From positions 5,270,001 through 5,334,000 of the forward strand of contig NZ_CP109467.1 of the NCBI RefSeq assembly GCF_036227325.1: DNA of 64,000 nt. The letters are read 5' to 3'. The stretch comes from Streptomyces sp. NBC_01465. GTDB lineage: Bacteria; Actinomycetota; Actinomycetes; Streptomycetales; Streptomycetaceae. A model generated the notes under the pieces. It was not told where the DNA came from and searched no databases. It saw only the letters and a list, made by a program, of their open reading frames with translations. The position numbers and the translations under genes are program-made. Positions within the stretch are counted from its first letter, which is position 1. Every line of letters begins with the position of its first letter. Shown here piece by piece: positions 43,702-52,701 of this stretch.

Positions 43702-45843
43702 GTGACAGGCCGACGCGCCGCCGCACGGCGCACGTTCCCGATGCGGCTGCTGCTGCCGCCGCTCTTTCTGGTCGCGCTCTTCGCGATGCTGCTCGTCCGC
43801 GGATACGTCCACAACGAGATCGTTCCGGACCACCGGATCCGCCCCGAAGCAGGGACCGGGGAGGTGCCCGACCGGATCCTCGACGGCGGACCGGTCATCG
43901 ACGCACGTTCCCGGTCCCACCCCACCAGCCTGCAGATCCCGGACCACAGGCTGGTGCTGACCTTCGACGACGGGCCCGACCCGAAGTGGACGCCGAAGAT
44001 CCTGGATGAGCTGAAGAAGCACCACGCGCATGCGGTCTTCTTCGTCACCGGCGCCAACGCCTCGCGCTATCCGGACCTCGTGCGGCGGATGGTCGACGAA
44101 GGGCACGAGGTGGGGGTGCACACCTTCAACCACCCTGATCTCTCCTACCAGTCGAAGAGCCGCATAGACTGGGAGCTCTCCCAGACCCAGCTCGCCCTCG
44201 CGGGCGCCGCCGGCATCCGCTCCTCGCTCTTCCGGCCGCCGTACTCCTCCTTCGCCGACGCGATCGACGACGAGAACTGGCCGGTCATCCAGTACGTCGG
44301 CAGCCGCGGATACATCACCGCGCTCGACTCCACCGACAGCGAGGACTGGCAGAAGCCCGGCATCGCGAAGATCGTCGAGAATGCGACGCCCGCCGGTGGC
44401 AAGGGCGCCGTGGTGCTGATGCACGACGCGGGCGGCGACCGTGCCGAGACCGTCGCCGCGCTCGACCGCTTCCTGCCCGAACTCCAGGCGCAGGGCTACA
44501 AGTTCACCAATCTCACCGATGCGCTCGGCGCCCCCAGCGCGCACACCCCGGTCACCGGGCTCGCCCTCTGGAAGGGCAAGGCCTTCGTCACCGTCGTCGG
44601 CGTCTCGGAGCGTGCCACCGACATCCTGGTCGTCTGCCTCGCCGTCATCGGCGTCCTGGTCTTCGTCCGCTTCGGGCTGATGCTGATCCTCGCCGCCGTC
44701 CACGCGCGGCGGGTGCGCCGGCGCGGATTCCGCTGGGGGCCCGAGGTCACCCGGCCCGTCTCGGTCGTCGTCCCCGCGTACAACGAGCGCGAATGCATCG
44801 CCAACACGGTCCGCTCCCTCGCCGCGAGCGATCACCGCATCGAGATCATCGTCGTCGACGACGGGTCGACCGACGGCACCGCGGACATCGTCGACGCGCT
44901 CCGGATGCCGTACGTGAGAGTCGTGCGCCAGCGCAATGCGGGCAAGCCCGCCGCCCTCAACAACGGGATCGCGCACGCCCGTTACGACCTCGTCGTGATG
45001 ATGGACGGCGACACGGTCTTCGAGCCGTCGACCGTACGCGAACTCGTCCAGCCCTTCGGCGACCCGCGCGTCGGCGCCGTCGCGGGCAACGCCAAGGTCG
45101 GCAACCGCGACTCGCTCATCGGGGCCTGGCAGCACATCGAGTACGTCATGGGCTTCAATCTCGACCGCCGCATGTACGACATGCTCGGCTGCATGCCCAC
45201 CATCCCCGGCGCGGTCGGCGCCTTCCGCCGCGACGCCCTCGACCGGGTCGGCGGCATGAGCGAGGACACCCTCGCCGAGGACACCGACATCACCATGGCG
45301 CTGCACCGCGACGGCTGGCGCGTCGTGTACGCGGAGAACGCGCGCGCCTGGACCGAGGCCCCCGAGTCCGTGCAGCAGCTCTGGTCGCAGCGCTACCGGT
45401 GGTCGTACGGCACCATGCAGGCCATCTGGAAGCACCGCCACGCGGTCGTCGAGAGCGGGGCGTCCGGGCGCTTCGGACGGGTCGGGCTGCCGCTCGTCTC
45501 CCTCTTCATGGTGCTTGCCCCGCTGCTCGCGCCCCTGATCGACGTCTTCCTCCTGTACGGCCTCGTCTTCGGGCCCACCGCCCGAACTGCCGCCGCCTGG
45601 GGGGCGGTTCTGGCCCTGCAGGCCGTCTGTGCCGCGTACGCCTTCCGGCTCGACCGCGAGCGGCTCACCCATCTCGTCTCGCTCCCGCTGCAGCAGATCC
45701 TCTACCGGCAGCTGATGTACGTCGTGCTGCTCCAGTCGTGGATCACCGCTCTCACCGGCGGCCGGCTGCGCTGGCAGAAGCTCCGCCGTACCGGAGTGGT
45801 CGAGGCGCCGGGCTCGATCCCGCAACGGAGGCCGGTCGCATGA
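43702..45843 (+). CDS. matB: MatB-like polysaccharide deacetylase / processive GT2 synthase
   Basis: A 713-residue membrane protein with two enzyme halves. The outer NodB-type deacetylase has TFDDGPD at 87-93, His140 and His144 (HTFNH) and a FRPPYSS block. After helices near 285-330 comes a cytoplasmic GT2 domain: VVVPAYNE ending at 362, MDGDT at 434-438, AEDTD, and QRYRW at 563-567, the mark of processive synthases. C-terminal helices complete the channel. The same activities are split between PgaC and PgaB in other bacteria. MatB is reported to make poly-beta-1,6-N-acetylglucosamine in Streptomyces (recalled). It is translationally linked to the genes on both sides. Confidence 0.88.
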   Translation: MTGRRAAARRTFPMRLLLPPLFLVALFAMLLVRGYVHNEIVPDHRIRPEAGTGEVPDRILDGGPVIDARSRSHPTSLQIPDHRLVLTFDDGPDPKWTPKILDELKKHHAHAVFFVTGANASRYPDLVRRMVDEGHEVGVHTFNHPDLSYQSKSRIDWELSQTQLALAGAAGIRSSLFRPPYSSFADAIDDENWPVIQYVGSRGYITALDSTDSEDWQKPGIAKIVENATPAGGKGAVVLMHDAGGDRAETVAALDRFLPELQAQGYKFTNLTDALGAPSAHTPVTGLALWKGKAFVTVVGVSERATDILVVCLAVIGVLVFVRFGLMLILAAVHARRVRRRGFRWGPEVTRPVSVVVPAYNERECIANTVRSLAASDHRIEIIVVDDGSTDGTADIVDALRMPYVRVVRQRNAGKPAALNNGIAHARYDLVVMMDGDTVFEPSTVRELVQPFGDPRVGAVAGNAKVGNRDSLIGAWQHIEYVMGFNLDRRMYDMLGCMPTIPGAVGAFRRDALDRVGGMSEDTLAEDTDITMALHRDGWRVVYAENARAWTEAPESVQQLWSQRYRWSYGTMQAIWKHRHAVVESGASGRFGRVGLPLVSLFMVLAPLLAPLIDVFLLYGLVFGPTARTAAAWGAVLALQAVCAAYAFRLDRERLTHLVSLPLQQILYRQLMYVVLLQSWITALTGGRLRWQKLRRTGVVEAPGSIPQRRPVA

Positions 45844-47045
45844 GCAGTACGCAACGCCACGTCAGCGTCCCGGCCGCCCGCCGCAGCCACAAGGCGGAGC
45901 GGCCCGCCGCGCGTGCCGCCGCCCCCGGCCGCGACCGCTACCTCGACCTGCTCCGGTCCGTCGCCCTCTTCCGGGTCGTCTTCTACCACCTGTTCGGCTG
46001 GGGCTGGCTGTCGGTCGTCTTCCCGTCCATGGGTGTGATGTTCGCCCTCGCCGGCTCCCTGATGGCCCGCTCCCTCTCGCGCCCCGCGCTCGGCGTGGTC
46101 CGCGGCAGGCTGCGGCGGCTGCTGCCGCCGATGTGGGCGTTCGGGGCGGTGATGCTGACGACGATGCTGTACGCGGGGTGGCGGCCGTCGTGGACCAAAC
46201 TGCTGATGTACGTCCTGCCGGTCGGCGCCCCCGGCTACCCCGACACGCTCGGCGACGACGGCGGGCTCTTCGACGCCACCTGGCCCGACCAGGCGGTGGG
46301 CCCGCTCTGGTACATCCGCGCCTATCTGTGGTTCGTGCTGCTCTCCCCGCTGCTGCTGAAGGCGTTCCGCCGGATGCCGTGGCCGACGCTCCTCGCCCCG
46401 CTCGGCCTGACCGCGCTGCTCTCCACCGGACTGGTCTCGGTTCCCGGCGAACCGGGGCTCGCGCTCACGGACTTCGCGGTCTTCGGCTCCTGCTGGATGC
46501 TGGGCTTCGCCCACCAGGACGGGCTGCTGCAGCGGGTGCCGCGCTACTTCCTGGTGTCGTGTGCCGTCCCGGTGATGGTCTTCGGTCTGTGGTGGGCCTC
46601 GGGCCATCTCGGGCCCGACGGCTGGGACTTGAACGACATTCCTCTCGCCCAGGCGGCGTGGTCGTTCGGGGCGTGCGCGATCCTGCTCGCGTACTCGCCC
46701 TCGTGGCAGCAACTGCCGGGCAGACTCGCCAAGTTCGACAAGTGGATCACTCTGTCGAACAACCGGGCGGTGACGATCTACCTCTGGCACAACACGCTGA
46801 TCATGGCGACGGTGCCGCTGATCGACCAGCTGTACAACATCCCCTGGCTGGACGATCATTTCGACGCCCAGCTCACCTCCCTGTCGAGCGTGCTGATGTT
46901 CGTTCTGGTCTGGCCGCTCATCGGGCTGATGATCCTGGCCGTGGGGTGGATCGAGGACGTCGCGGCAAAGCGGCGGCCGCGGCTGTGGCCGACGGGTGGG
47001 GGCAAGAAAACCCTGGTTGACCAGGCAGGAAGCCCCGGGCGATAG
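45840..47045 (+). CDS. Acyltransferase 3 family membrane protein
   Basis: 401 residues with about ten hydrophobic segments of the AT3 family, beginning RDRYLDLLRSVALFRVVFYH, with the conserved Arg and His in the first helix. A WYIRAYLWF motif lies near 160 and a TIYLWHN motif near the end. The ATG overlaps the matB stop (ATGA). The coupling suggests it O-acylates the MatB polysaccharide or its precursor, as AT3 enzymes do for other exported glycans (inference). Confidence 0.83.
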   Translation: MSSTQRHVSVPAARRSHKAERPAARAAAPGRDRYLDLLRSVALFRVVFYHLFGWGWLSVVFPSMGVMFALAGSLMARSLSRPALGVVRGRLRRLLPPMWAFGAVMLTTMLYAGWRPSWTKLLMYVLPVGAPGYPDTLGDDGGLFDATWPDQAVGPLWYIRAYLWFVLLSPLLLKAFRRMPWPTLLAPLGLTALLSTGLVSVPGEPGLALTDFAVFGSCWMLGFAHQDGLLQRVPRYFLVSCAVPVMVFGLWWASGHLGPDGWDLNDIPLAQAAWSFGACAILLAYSPSWQQLPGRLAKFDKWITLSNNRAVTIYLWHNTLIMATVPLIDQLYNIPWLDDHFDAQLTSLSSVLMFVLVWPLIGLMILAVGWIEDVAAKRRPRLWPTGGGKKTLVDQAGSPGR

Positions 47046-47100
47046 TGGCGCGAGCCGCCGAGGGGATCGGCGGCTGAACCAGGGGTGGGGAACAGCGCAC

Positions 47101-48528
47101 ATGCAGGACGAGAGCACTGAGGTCATACCGGCGCGCGCGAAAGCGGAGGCGCTGCTGCGGGCGGGCCGGTTGAGCGAGGCACGGGGGGCCGCGCGGGACG
47201 GGCTCTCCGGGGAGGGGTCCGACGCGGGGCTGTACGCGGTGCTGGGGCGGGCCCACGCGGCGGAGGACGACGACGACCACGACGACCGGGCGGAGGCCGT
47301 GTTCAAGGAGGGGCTCGCGTCCTTCCCGGACGATCTGGACCTGCTGGCCGCGTATGCGGAGTTGTGCGCGCGGGCGGACTACATGGAGCGTCCGGTACGC
47401 CACCGACTGCGCGGTGAGCTGGCGGCCCGGCTCCGGGAGCTGGCCCCCGATTCGCCGCAGGCGCTTCAGGCGGCGCAGACCGCGGGTGGCGGCGGGTCGG
47501 GCGGACCGAAGCCGCCGTCCGCGGTGCGGGTGCAGAGACTCGAGGCGCAGCGGGTGATCCGGCGGGGCGCGGGCGAGCGGGAGCGTGTACGGGAGTTGGC
47601 CGCTGCCCGGCCGCTGGACGCGCGTCTTGCCGTACTGGACGAGACGCTCACGGCGCTGGAGCGCCGCGGGCGGGGGCTGTTGCGGTTCATCGTGCGGGCG
47701 CCCGGGACGTACGCCCTGGTGCTGCTGGTGTTGTACGTCGCGGTGCTGCTGGCCGTGCCGGTGTTCCGGCTGCCATGGTGGGTGATGGGCGCGGGGGTGC
47801 TGCTTTCGGTGCCGGGGGTGGCGCTGAAGCGGCTGCTGAAGGGGGCCCGGGAGCGTGCTGTACGACGTGAACTGCCCTCCGGGGCTGTGGAGTCGGCGGA
47901 GGACGAGGCCTCGCTGCTGCCACCCGTGCCCGGGTACACCAGGCGTGATCAGCTGCAGATGGCGGCGGCGCTCACCGTGCTCCTGGCGGCGGCTGTCGGC
48001 AGCGGCGTGTGGCAGAACGCCCAGTACCGGGAGTACCCGCACTACACGGCCTCGGTGCCGGACACCTTCCGCGGGCTGCAGGAGGTCGTGGACGCCCCGA
48101 TCCTGGACACCCTCGACTCGGAGCTGGGCGGAGACCTGGGCCGGGAGGGCATCGAGTCGTTCAGGAAGGTCTACGTGGACGATCCGGATGGGGAGCCCGC
48201 CGGGACCATAGCGGTCCTGTTCGGCGTGCACGGAGACATGCACGAGATGTCGGCCCGCGACGTCGACAGCTTCCTGGACGCCCTGCAGGGCGGCCTGGTC
48301 CCGACGACGTCCGATCGGTGGGACGCCGCACCCGGCGCCTACGGCGGCTGGATGCGCTGCCTGACCGCCACCTATCCGACGGGTGAAGTCATGGGCGCCT
48401 GCACCTGGGGCGACAAGGGCAGCATGGGTACGGTCATGCTCGCCGGCAGTGACTTCGACCAGCACGACAGGAAGGGCGTCGAGGACTTCACCCGCGCCCT
48501 GCGGCAGACTGTCCTGCACCCCGCCTGA
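47101..48528 (+). CDS. TPR-like membrane protein, unknown function
   Basis: 475 residues. The N-terminal ~120 residues look like helical TPR repeats (RAKAEALLRAGRLSEARGAARDGL). A basic coiled segment follows, then two close hydrophobic helices (about 195-240), a third near 282-300 and an outer domain of ~175 residues with two Cys (MRCLTATY, GACTWGD). ATG 47101 follows GGGGTGGGGA. It lies 55 bp after the acyltransferase, so it may belong to the mat operon. No family recognised. Confidence 0.72.
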   Translation: MQDESTEVIPARAKAEALLRAGRLSEARGAARDGLSGEGSDAGLYAVLGRAHAAEDDDDHDDRAEAVFKEGLASFPDDLDLLAAYAELCARADYMERPVRHRLRGELAARLRELAPDSPQALQAAQTAGGGGSGGPKPPSAVRVQRLEAQRVIRRGAGERERVRELAAARPLDARLAVLDETLTALERRGRGLLRFIVRAPGTYALVLLVLYVAVLLAVPVFRLPWWVMGAGVLLSVPGVALKRLLKGARERAVRRELPSGAVESAEDEASLLPPVPGYTRRDQLQMAAALTVLLAAAVGSGVWQNAQYREYPHYTASVPDTFRGLQEVVDAPILDTLDSELGGDLGREGIESFRKVYVDDPDGEPAGTIAVLFGVHGDMHEMSARDVDSFLDALQGGLVPTTSDRWDAAPGAYGGWMRCLTATYPTGEVMGACTWGDKGSMGTVMLAGSDFDQHDRKGVEDFTRALRQTVLHPA

Positions 48529-48553
48529 CCCGCACCCCGAAGGGCCCCGCACC

Positions 48554-49366
48554 ATGACCGAAGCCCCCGCCCCCGCCGCCCTCCGCGGTGACTGCGCCAA
48601 CTGCTTCGGGCTCTGCTGCGTGGCCCTTCCCTTCGCCGTCTCCGCCGACTTCGCCGTCACCAAGCCCGCCGGGAAGCCCTGCGCCAACCTCCAGCAGGAC
48701 TTCCGCTGCGGGATCCACACCCGCCTCCGCGACCAGGGCTTCTCCGGCTGCACGGTGTACGACTGTTTCGGCGCCGGCCAGAAGGTCTCCCAGGTCACCT
48801 TCGGCTCCAAGGACTGGCGGCAGGCCCCCGACACCGCGCCGCAGATGTTCGGGGTCTTCCCCGTCGTACGCCAGCTCCACGAGCTCCTCTTCTACGTCAC
48901 CGAGGCCCTGGCCCTGGAGCCCGCCCGCCCCCTCCACCCTGAACTCCGCCTTCTGCGCGACGAGACCGAGGCCCTCACCCTCCTCGGGCCCGACGCGCTC
49001 GCCGCCCTCGACGTCGGCGCCCAGCGGCAGAAGGTCAACGCCCTTCTCCTGAAGGCCAGTTCGCTCGTCCGCGGCAACCCCGGCAAGAAGAAGAACCGGC
49101 GCGGCGCCGACCTCATGGGCGCCCGTCTCCGCAAGGCCGATCTGCGCGGCGCCGACCTCCGGGGCGCCTATCTCATCGCCGCCGACCTCTCCGGCGCCGA
49201 CCTCCGTACCGCCGACCTCATCGGCGCGGACCTGCGCGACACCAACCTCGCCGGGGCGGACCTCACCGGAGCCTTCTTCCTCACCCAGCCGCAGCTGAAC
49301 GCGGCCCGCGGCGACTCCGTCACCAAGCTGCCCAAGGCGCTCGTGCGCCCGGCGCACTGGGGCTGA
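48554..49366 (+). CDS. Cys-rich pentapeptide-repeat protein
   Basis: 270 residues. The N-terminus has CANCFGLCC (from Cys14) and further Cys in FRCGIH and GCTVYDCF, a pattern like the YkgJ metal-binding group. Residues ~184-245 are pentapeptide repeats (A[D/N]LxG type) that would form a short right-handed beta-helix. The two parts are joined by a helical region. The combination suggests a metal- or redox-responsive scaffold, but no function is known to me. Confidence 0.8.
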   Translation: MTEAPAPAALRGDCANCFGLCCVALPFAVSADFAVTKPAGKPCANLQQDFRCGIHTRLRDQGFSGCTVYDCFGAGQKVSQVTFGSKDWRQAPDTAPQMFGVFPVVRQLHELLFYVTEALALEPARPLHPELRLLRDETEALTLLGPDALAALDVGAQRQKVNALLLKASSLVRGNPGKKKNRRGADLMGARLRKADLRGADLRGAYLIAADLSGADLRTADLIGADLRDTNLAGADLTGAFFLTQPQLNAARGDSVTKLPKALVRPAHWG

Positions 49367-49498
49367 CCTCACCGTCCCTTCCGCTCCCGGGTGAGCGCAA
49401 GGTTGCGCGCCGGTCACGTACAGCCACGAACCCGAAACCCCAGGTCCCTACGGTCAGTTGTCTGTCATCGGACGGACAACACCCCCCGTGGAGGCGTG

Positions 49499-50842
49499 AT
49501 GAGTGGCCGCTGGATCGAGCAGTGGGACCCGGAGGACGAGACCTTCTGGAAGGGGGGCGGGGAGAAGATCGCCAACCGCAATCTGCTCTTCTCCGTCCTC
49601 TCCGAGCACATCGGATTCTCCATCTGGACGCTGTGGTCGGTGATGGTCCTGTTCATGGGGCCGAAGTACGGGGTCGACCCGGCCGGCAAGTTCTTCCTGA
49701 TCTCGATGGCCACCCTGGTCGGAGCGATCGCCCGCGTCCCGTACACCTTCGCCGTCGCCCGCTTCGGCGGACGCAACTGGACGATCGTCAGCGCGGCCCT
49801 CCTGCTCGTGCCGACCATCGCGGCCTACGCGGTCATGAAGCCCGGAACCTCGTACACGACCTTCATGGTCGTCGCGGCCCTCACCGGTGTCGGCGGCGGG
49901 AACTTCGCCTCCTCCATGACCAACATCAACGCCTTCTTCCCCCTGCGCAAGAAGGGCTGGGCGCTCGGCCTCAACGCGGGCGGCGGCAACATCGGTGTCC
50001 CCGTCGTCCAGCTCGTCGGTCTCCTCGTCATCGGTACGGCGGGCGCCACCCACCCGCGCATCCTGCTCGGCATCTACATCCCGCTGATCGTCCTCGCCGC
50101 CGTCCTCGCCGCGCTGAAGATGGACAACCTCGCGCCCGTCAAGAACGACACCGGCGCCGCCAAGGACGCCGCGCGCGACCCGCACACCTGGATCATGTCC
50201 TTCCTGTACGTGGGGACCTTCGGCTCCTTCATCGGCTACAGCTTCGCCTTCGGTCTCGTCCTGCAGACCCAGTTCGGCCGCACCCCGCTGCAGGCCGCGT
50301 CGCTCACCTTCATCGGCCCGCTCCTCGGCTCGCTCATCAGGCCCGTCGGCGGCTGGCTCGCCGATCGGCACGGCGGGGCGCGGATCACCCTGTGGAACTA
50401 CGCGGCCATGGCGGTGGCCACCTCGGTCGTCATCTACGCCTCCGTGCAGAAGTCCCTCGGGATCTTCCTGGTCGGCTTCATCGCGCTCTTCGTGCTGAGC
50501 GGCCTCGGCAACGGGTCGACGTACAAGATGATCCCCGGGATCTTCCAGACCAAGGCCCTGGCGCAGGGCATGACCGGTGAGGCGGCGGCCGCGCACGGTC
50601 GCAGGCTGTCCGGGGCTGCCATGGGGCTCATCGGGGCGGTCGGCGCGCTCGGCGGGCTCGCCATCAACCTCGCGTTCCGGCAGTCGTTCCAGACGGCCGG
50701 CACCGGGACGGCGGCCTTCGTCTCCTTCCTCGCCTTCTACGCAGCGTGTTTCGCGGTCACCTGGGCGGTATACCTTCGCGGATCCCGTCGCACCGCACCC
50801 GCCACGGCGGCAACTCCGCAGCTCAGCTACGCCGAGGTGTAG
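49499..50842 (+). CDS. narK: Nitrate/nitrite transporter NarK
   Basis: 447 residues, twelve hydrophobic segments. The NNP-family nitrate signatures are visible: GVGGGNFASSMTNINAFFP in helix 5 and NAGGGNIGVPVVQL nearby, with the second Gly-rich signature GNGSTYKMIPGIFQTKA near 340-360. ATG 49499 has GGAGG four bases upstream. The next gene is the nitrate regulator nnaR, 76 bp downstream. Confidence 0.93.
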   Translation: MSGRWIEQWDPEDETFWKGGGEKIANRNLLFSVLSEHIGFSIWTLWSVMVLFMGPKYGVDPAGKFFLISMATLVGAIARVPYTFAVARFGGRNWTIVSAALLLVPTIAAYAVMKPGTSYTTFMVVAALTGVGGGNFASSMTNINAFFPLRKKGWALGLNAGGGNIGVPVVQLVGLLVIGTAGATHPRILLGIYIPLIVLAAVLAALKMDNLAPVKNDTGAAKDAARDPHTWIMSFLYVGTFGSFIGYSFAFGLVLQTQFGRTPLQAASLTFIGPLLGSLIRPVGGWLADRHGGARITLWNYAAMAVATSVVIYASVQKSLGIFLVGFIALFVLSGLGNGSTYKMIPGIFQTKALAQGMTGEAAAAHGRRLSGAAMGLIGAVGALGGLAINLAFRQSFQTAGTGTAAFVSFLAFYAACFAVTWAVYLRGSRRTAPATAATPQLSYAEV

Positions 50843-50856
50843 TCGGCGGGACAGTC

Positions 50857-50894
50857 GTAACAGCGCCGAAATCCCCGCGAACCGAACCCGTCAC
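50857..50894 (+). promoter_or_regulatory. Probable GlnR binding site upstream of nnaR
   Basis: GTAAC-n6-GAAAT (50857-50872) matches the GlnR gTnAC-n6-GAAAC pattern. Weaker elements continue at the same 11-base phase: GAACC 50879-50883 and GTCAC 50890-50894. nnaR is a reported GlnR target in S. coelicolor (recalled). The site ends 24 bases before the start codon. Confidence 0.6.
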
Positions 50895-50918
50895 GCACCC
50901 TTGGGACGCTTCACCATC

Positions 50919-52067
50919 ATGCGAGACGAAGAAACAACCGCACCCCGGCCCCTGGCGGGATTCACGGTCGGCGTCACGGCCGCCCGCCGGGCCGAGGAGC
51001 TCGGGGTGCTGCTCGAGCGGCGCGGGGCGGTCGTGCAGCACGCGCCCGCCCTGCGGATCGTCCCGCTCGCCGACGACACCGAACTCCTCGACGCCACCAA
51101 GGAGTTGATCGTCCACGCACCGGACGTCGTGATCGCCACCACCGCGATCGGCTTCCGCGGCTGGGTCGAGGCGGCCGACGGCTGGGGGGTCGGGGACGAG
51201 CTCCTCGCCGTACTGCGCCGGGTCGAACTCCTGGCCCGCGGGCCCAAGGTCAAGGGCGCCATACGGGCCGCCGGTCTCACCGAGGAGTGGTCGCCCGCCT
51301 CCGAGTCCATGGCCGAGGTCCTCGACCGGCTCCTCGGGGAGGGTGTCGACGGGCGGAGGGTCGCCATCCAGCTGCACGGGGAGCCGCTGCCCGGGTTCGT
51401 CGAGGCGCTGGAGGCCGGGGGCGCCGAAGTCGTCGCCGTACCCGTGTACCGGTGGATGCCGCCGGAGGACATAGGGCCGCTGGACCGGCTCCTCGACGCG
51501 ACGGTCGCCCGCTCGCTCGACGCCCTCACCTTCACCAGCGCGCCCGCCGCCGCGTCCCTTCTCGCCCGGGCCGAAGTCCGGGGCATGGAACGGGAGTTGC
51601 TGGCCGCGCTCCAGCACGATGTGCTCGCCGTCTGCGTCGGCCCCGTCACCGCGCTGCCGCTGCAGGCCGTGGGCATCGACACCGTCCAGCCGGAGCGCTT
51701 CAGGCTCGGCCCGCTGGTCCAGGTCGTCTGCGGCGAACTCCCCTCCCGCGCCCGCCTGTTGCCGATCGCAGGGCATCGGGTCCAGATCCGCGGACACGCG
51801 GTCTGCGTCGACGACGACCTCCGTCCCGTGCCGCCCGCCGGGATGTCCCTCCTGCGCGCCCTCGCCCGCCGCCCCGGCTGGGTCGTCTCGCGCGCGGACC
51901 TGCTGAAGGCGCTCCCCGGCTCCGGCCGCGACGAGCACGCCGTGGAGACGGCGATGACCCGGCTGCGGGCGGCCCTGGGAGCGCCCCGGCTGATCCAGAC
52001 GGTGGTCAAGAGGGGTTACCGGCTCGCGCTGGATCCGGCGGCGGACGAGAAGTACGCGGGCTCCTGA
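50919..52067 (+). CDS. nnaR: NnaR: uroporphyrinogen-III synthase-like domain with DNA-binding domain
   Basis: 382 residues. Residues ~10-270 resemble HemD (uroporphyrinogen-III synthase), and ~280-375 form an OmpR-type winged helix (AGMSLLRALARRPGWVVSRADLL, then AVETAMTRLRAALG and VVKRGYRL). The combination is that of NnaR, which activates nitrate/nitrite assimilation genes with GlnR in S. coelicolor (recalled). Next to narK, so context agrees. The last 52 bases overlap the convergent DUF1772 gene. Start ATG 50919 lies downstream of the GlnR-like site. Confidence 0.9.
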   Translation: MRDEETTAPRPLAGFTVGVTAARRAEELGVLLERRGAVVQHAPALRIVPLADDTELLDATKELIVHAPDVVIATTAIGFRGWVEAADGWGVGDELLAVLRRVELLARGPKVKGAIRAAGLTEEWSPASESMAEVLDRLLGEGVDGRRVAIQLHGEPLPGFVEALEAGGAEVVAVPVYRWMPPEDIGPLDRLLDATVARSLDALTFTSAPAAASLLARAEVRGMERELLAALQHDVLAVCVGPVTALPLQAVGIDTVQPERFRLGPLVQVVCGELPSRARLLPIAGHRVQIRGHAVCVDDDLRPVPPAGMSLLRALARRPGWVVSRADLLKALPGSGRDEHAVETAMTRLRAALGAPRLIQTVVKRGYRLALDPAADEKYAGS

Positions 52068-52624
52068 AGCGGCGCGGGCCGCGTGTTCTTCCCGTACCGC
52101 CCGTAGAGGAAGAGCGCCCGACCGAGGCAGCCGACGGCCGCGATCGTGAGCACGCCGCGTACGTGGTTCCACGCGACCCAGGTGCCCTCGAACTTCTCGC
52201 GTACGGCGGCCGGATCGGCGATCCGCGCCGGGTTCCCTGCCTGTGCCAGCTCGTCGTTGAGGGGGACGTTCACGCCGGAGGTGAGGAGGAAGACGGCCGC
52301 GTACAGGACGAGCGCGGCCAGCACCCACCAGCGGGCCGCGGACTTCCTCAGCTGCCAGTACGAGATGCCGGTCAGTATCAGCGCCCCGAAGAAGGCCAGG
52401 AAGAAGACCGGGTTCTCGATGCGGTCGTTGATGCGCTGCATGACGTCGATGAAGGTGCGGTCGCCCGCGTCGCCGAGGGCGAGCATCACCGACGTCGAGT
52501 ACGCGTACCAGACGCCCGAGACGATCCCTGTCAGCACGAGCGCGACCCCGAGGACGAGGCCGGCGGTGCTGGTCTTCCGCTGCTGCTGCTGCTGCTGTGT
52601 GGTGTGGTGCGTGTTCTGTGTCAT
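52016..52624 (-). CDS. DUF1772-type membrane protein
   Basis: 202 residues with four hydrophobic segments. A Gln-rich N-terminus (six Gln in a row) comes from a CTG/CAG repeat. NDRIENPVFFLAFFGALILTG and NVPLNDELAQAGNP fit DUF1772 (anthrone-oxygenase-like) proteins. The last residues overlap nnaR antisense by 52 bp. Physiological role unknown. Confidence 0.78.
   Translation of the reverse strand: MTQNTHHTTQQQQQQRKTSTAGLVLGVALVLTGIVSGVWYAYSTSVMLALGDAGDRTFIDVMQRINDRIENPVFFLAFFGALILTGISYWQLRKSAARWWVLAALVLYAAVFLLTSGVNVPLNDELAQAGNPARIADPAAVREKFEGTWVAWNHVRGVLTIAAVGCLGRALFLYGRYGKNTRPAPLQEPAYFSSAAGSSASR
52580..52597. repeat. CTG triplet repeat (six units)
   Basis: Six perfect CTG units encode the Gln run at the N-terminus of the DUF1772 protein. 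Such tracts can slip, changing repeat number without shifting the frame. Confidence 0.9.
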
Positions 52625-52701
52625 GTACGCCAGTCAAGCGGCTTCCGGGCCCGATCGACATGGCCCAGACGCTCACCTCCATGCGCGAACGTCCATGGCC
52701 C

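Noticed and set aside
49413..49438. GlnR box upstream of narK
   Set aside because: GTCAC and GAAAC are 16 bases apart rather than 6, and no phased elements fill the gap.
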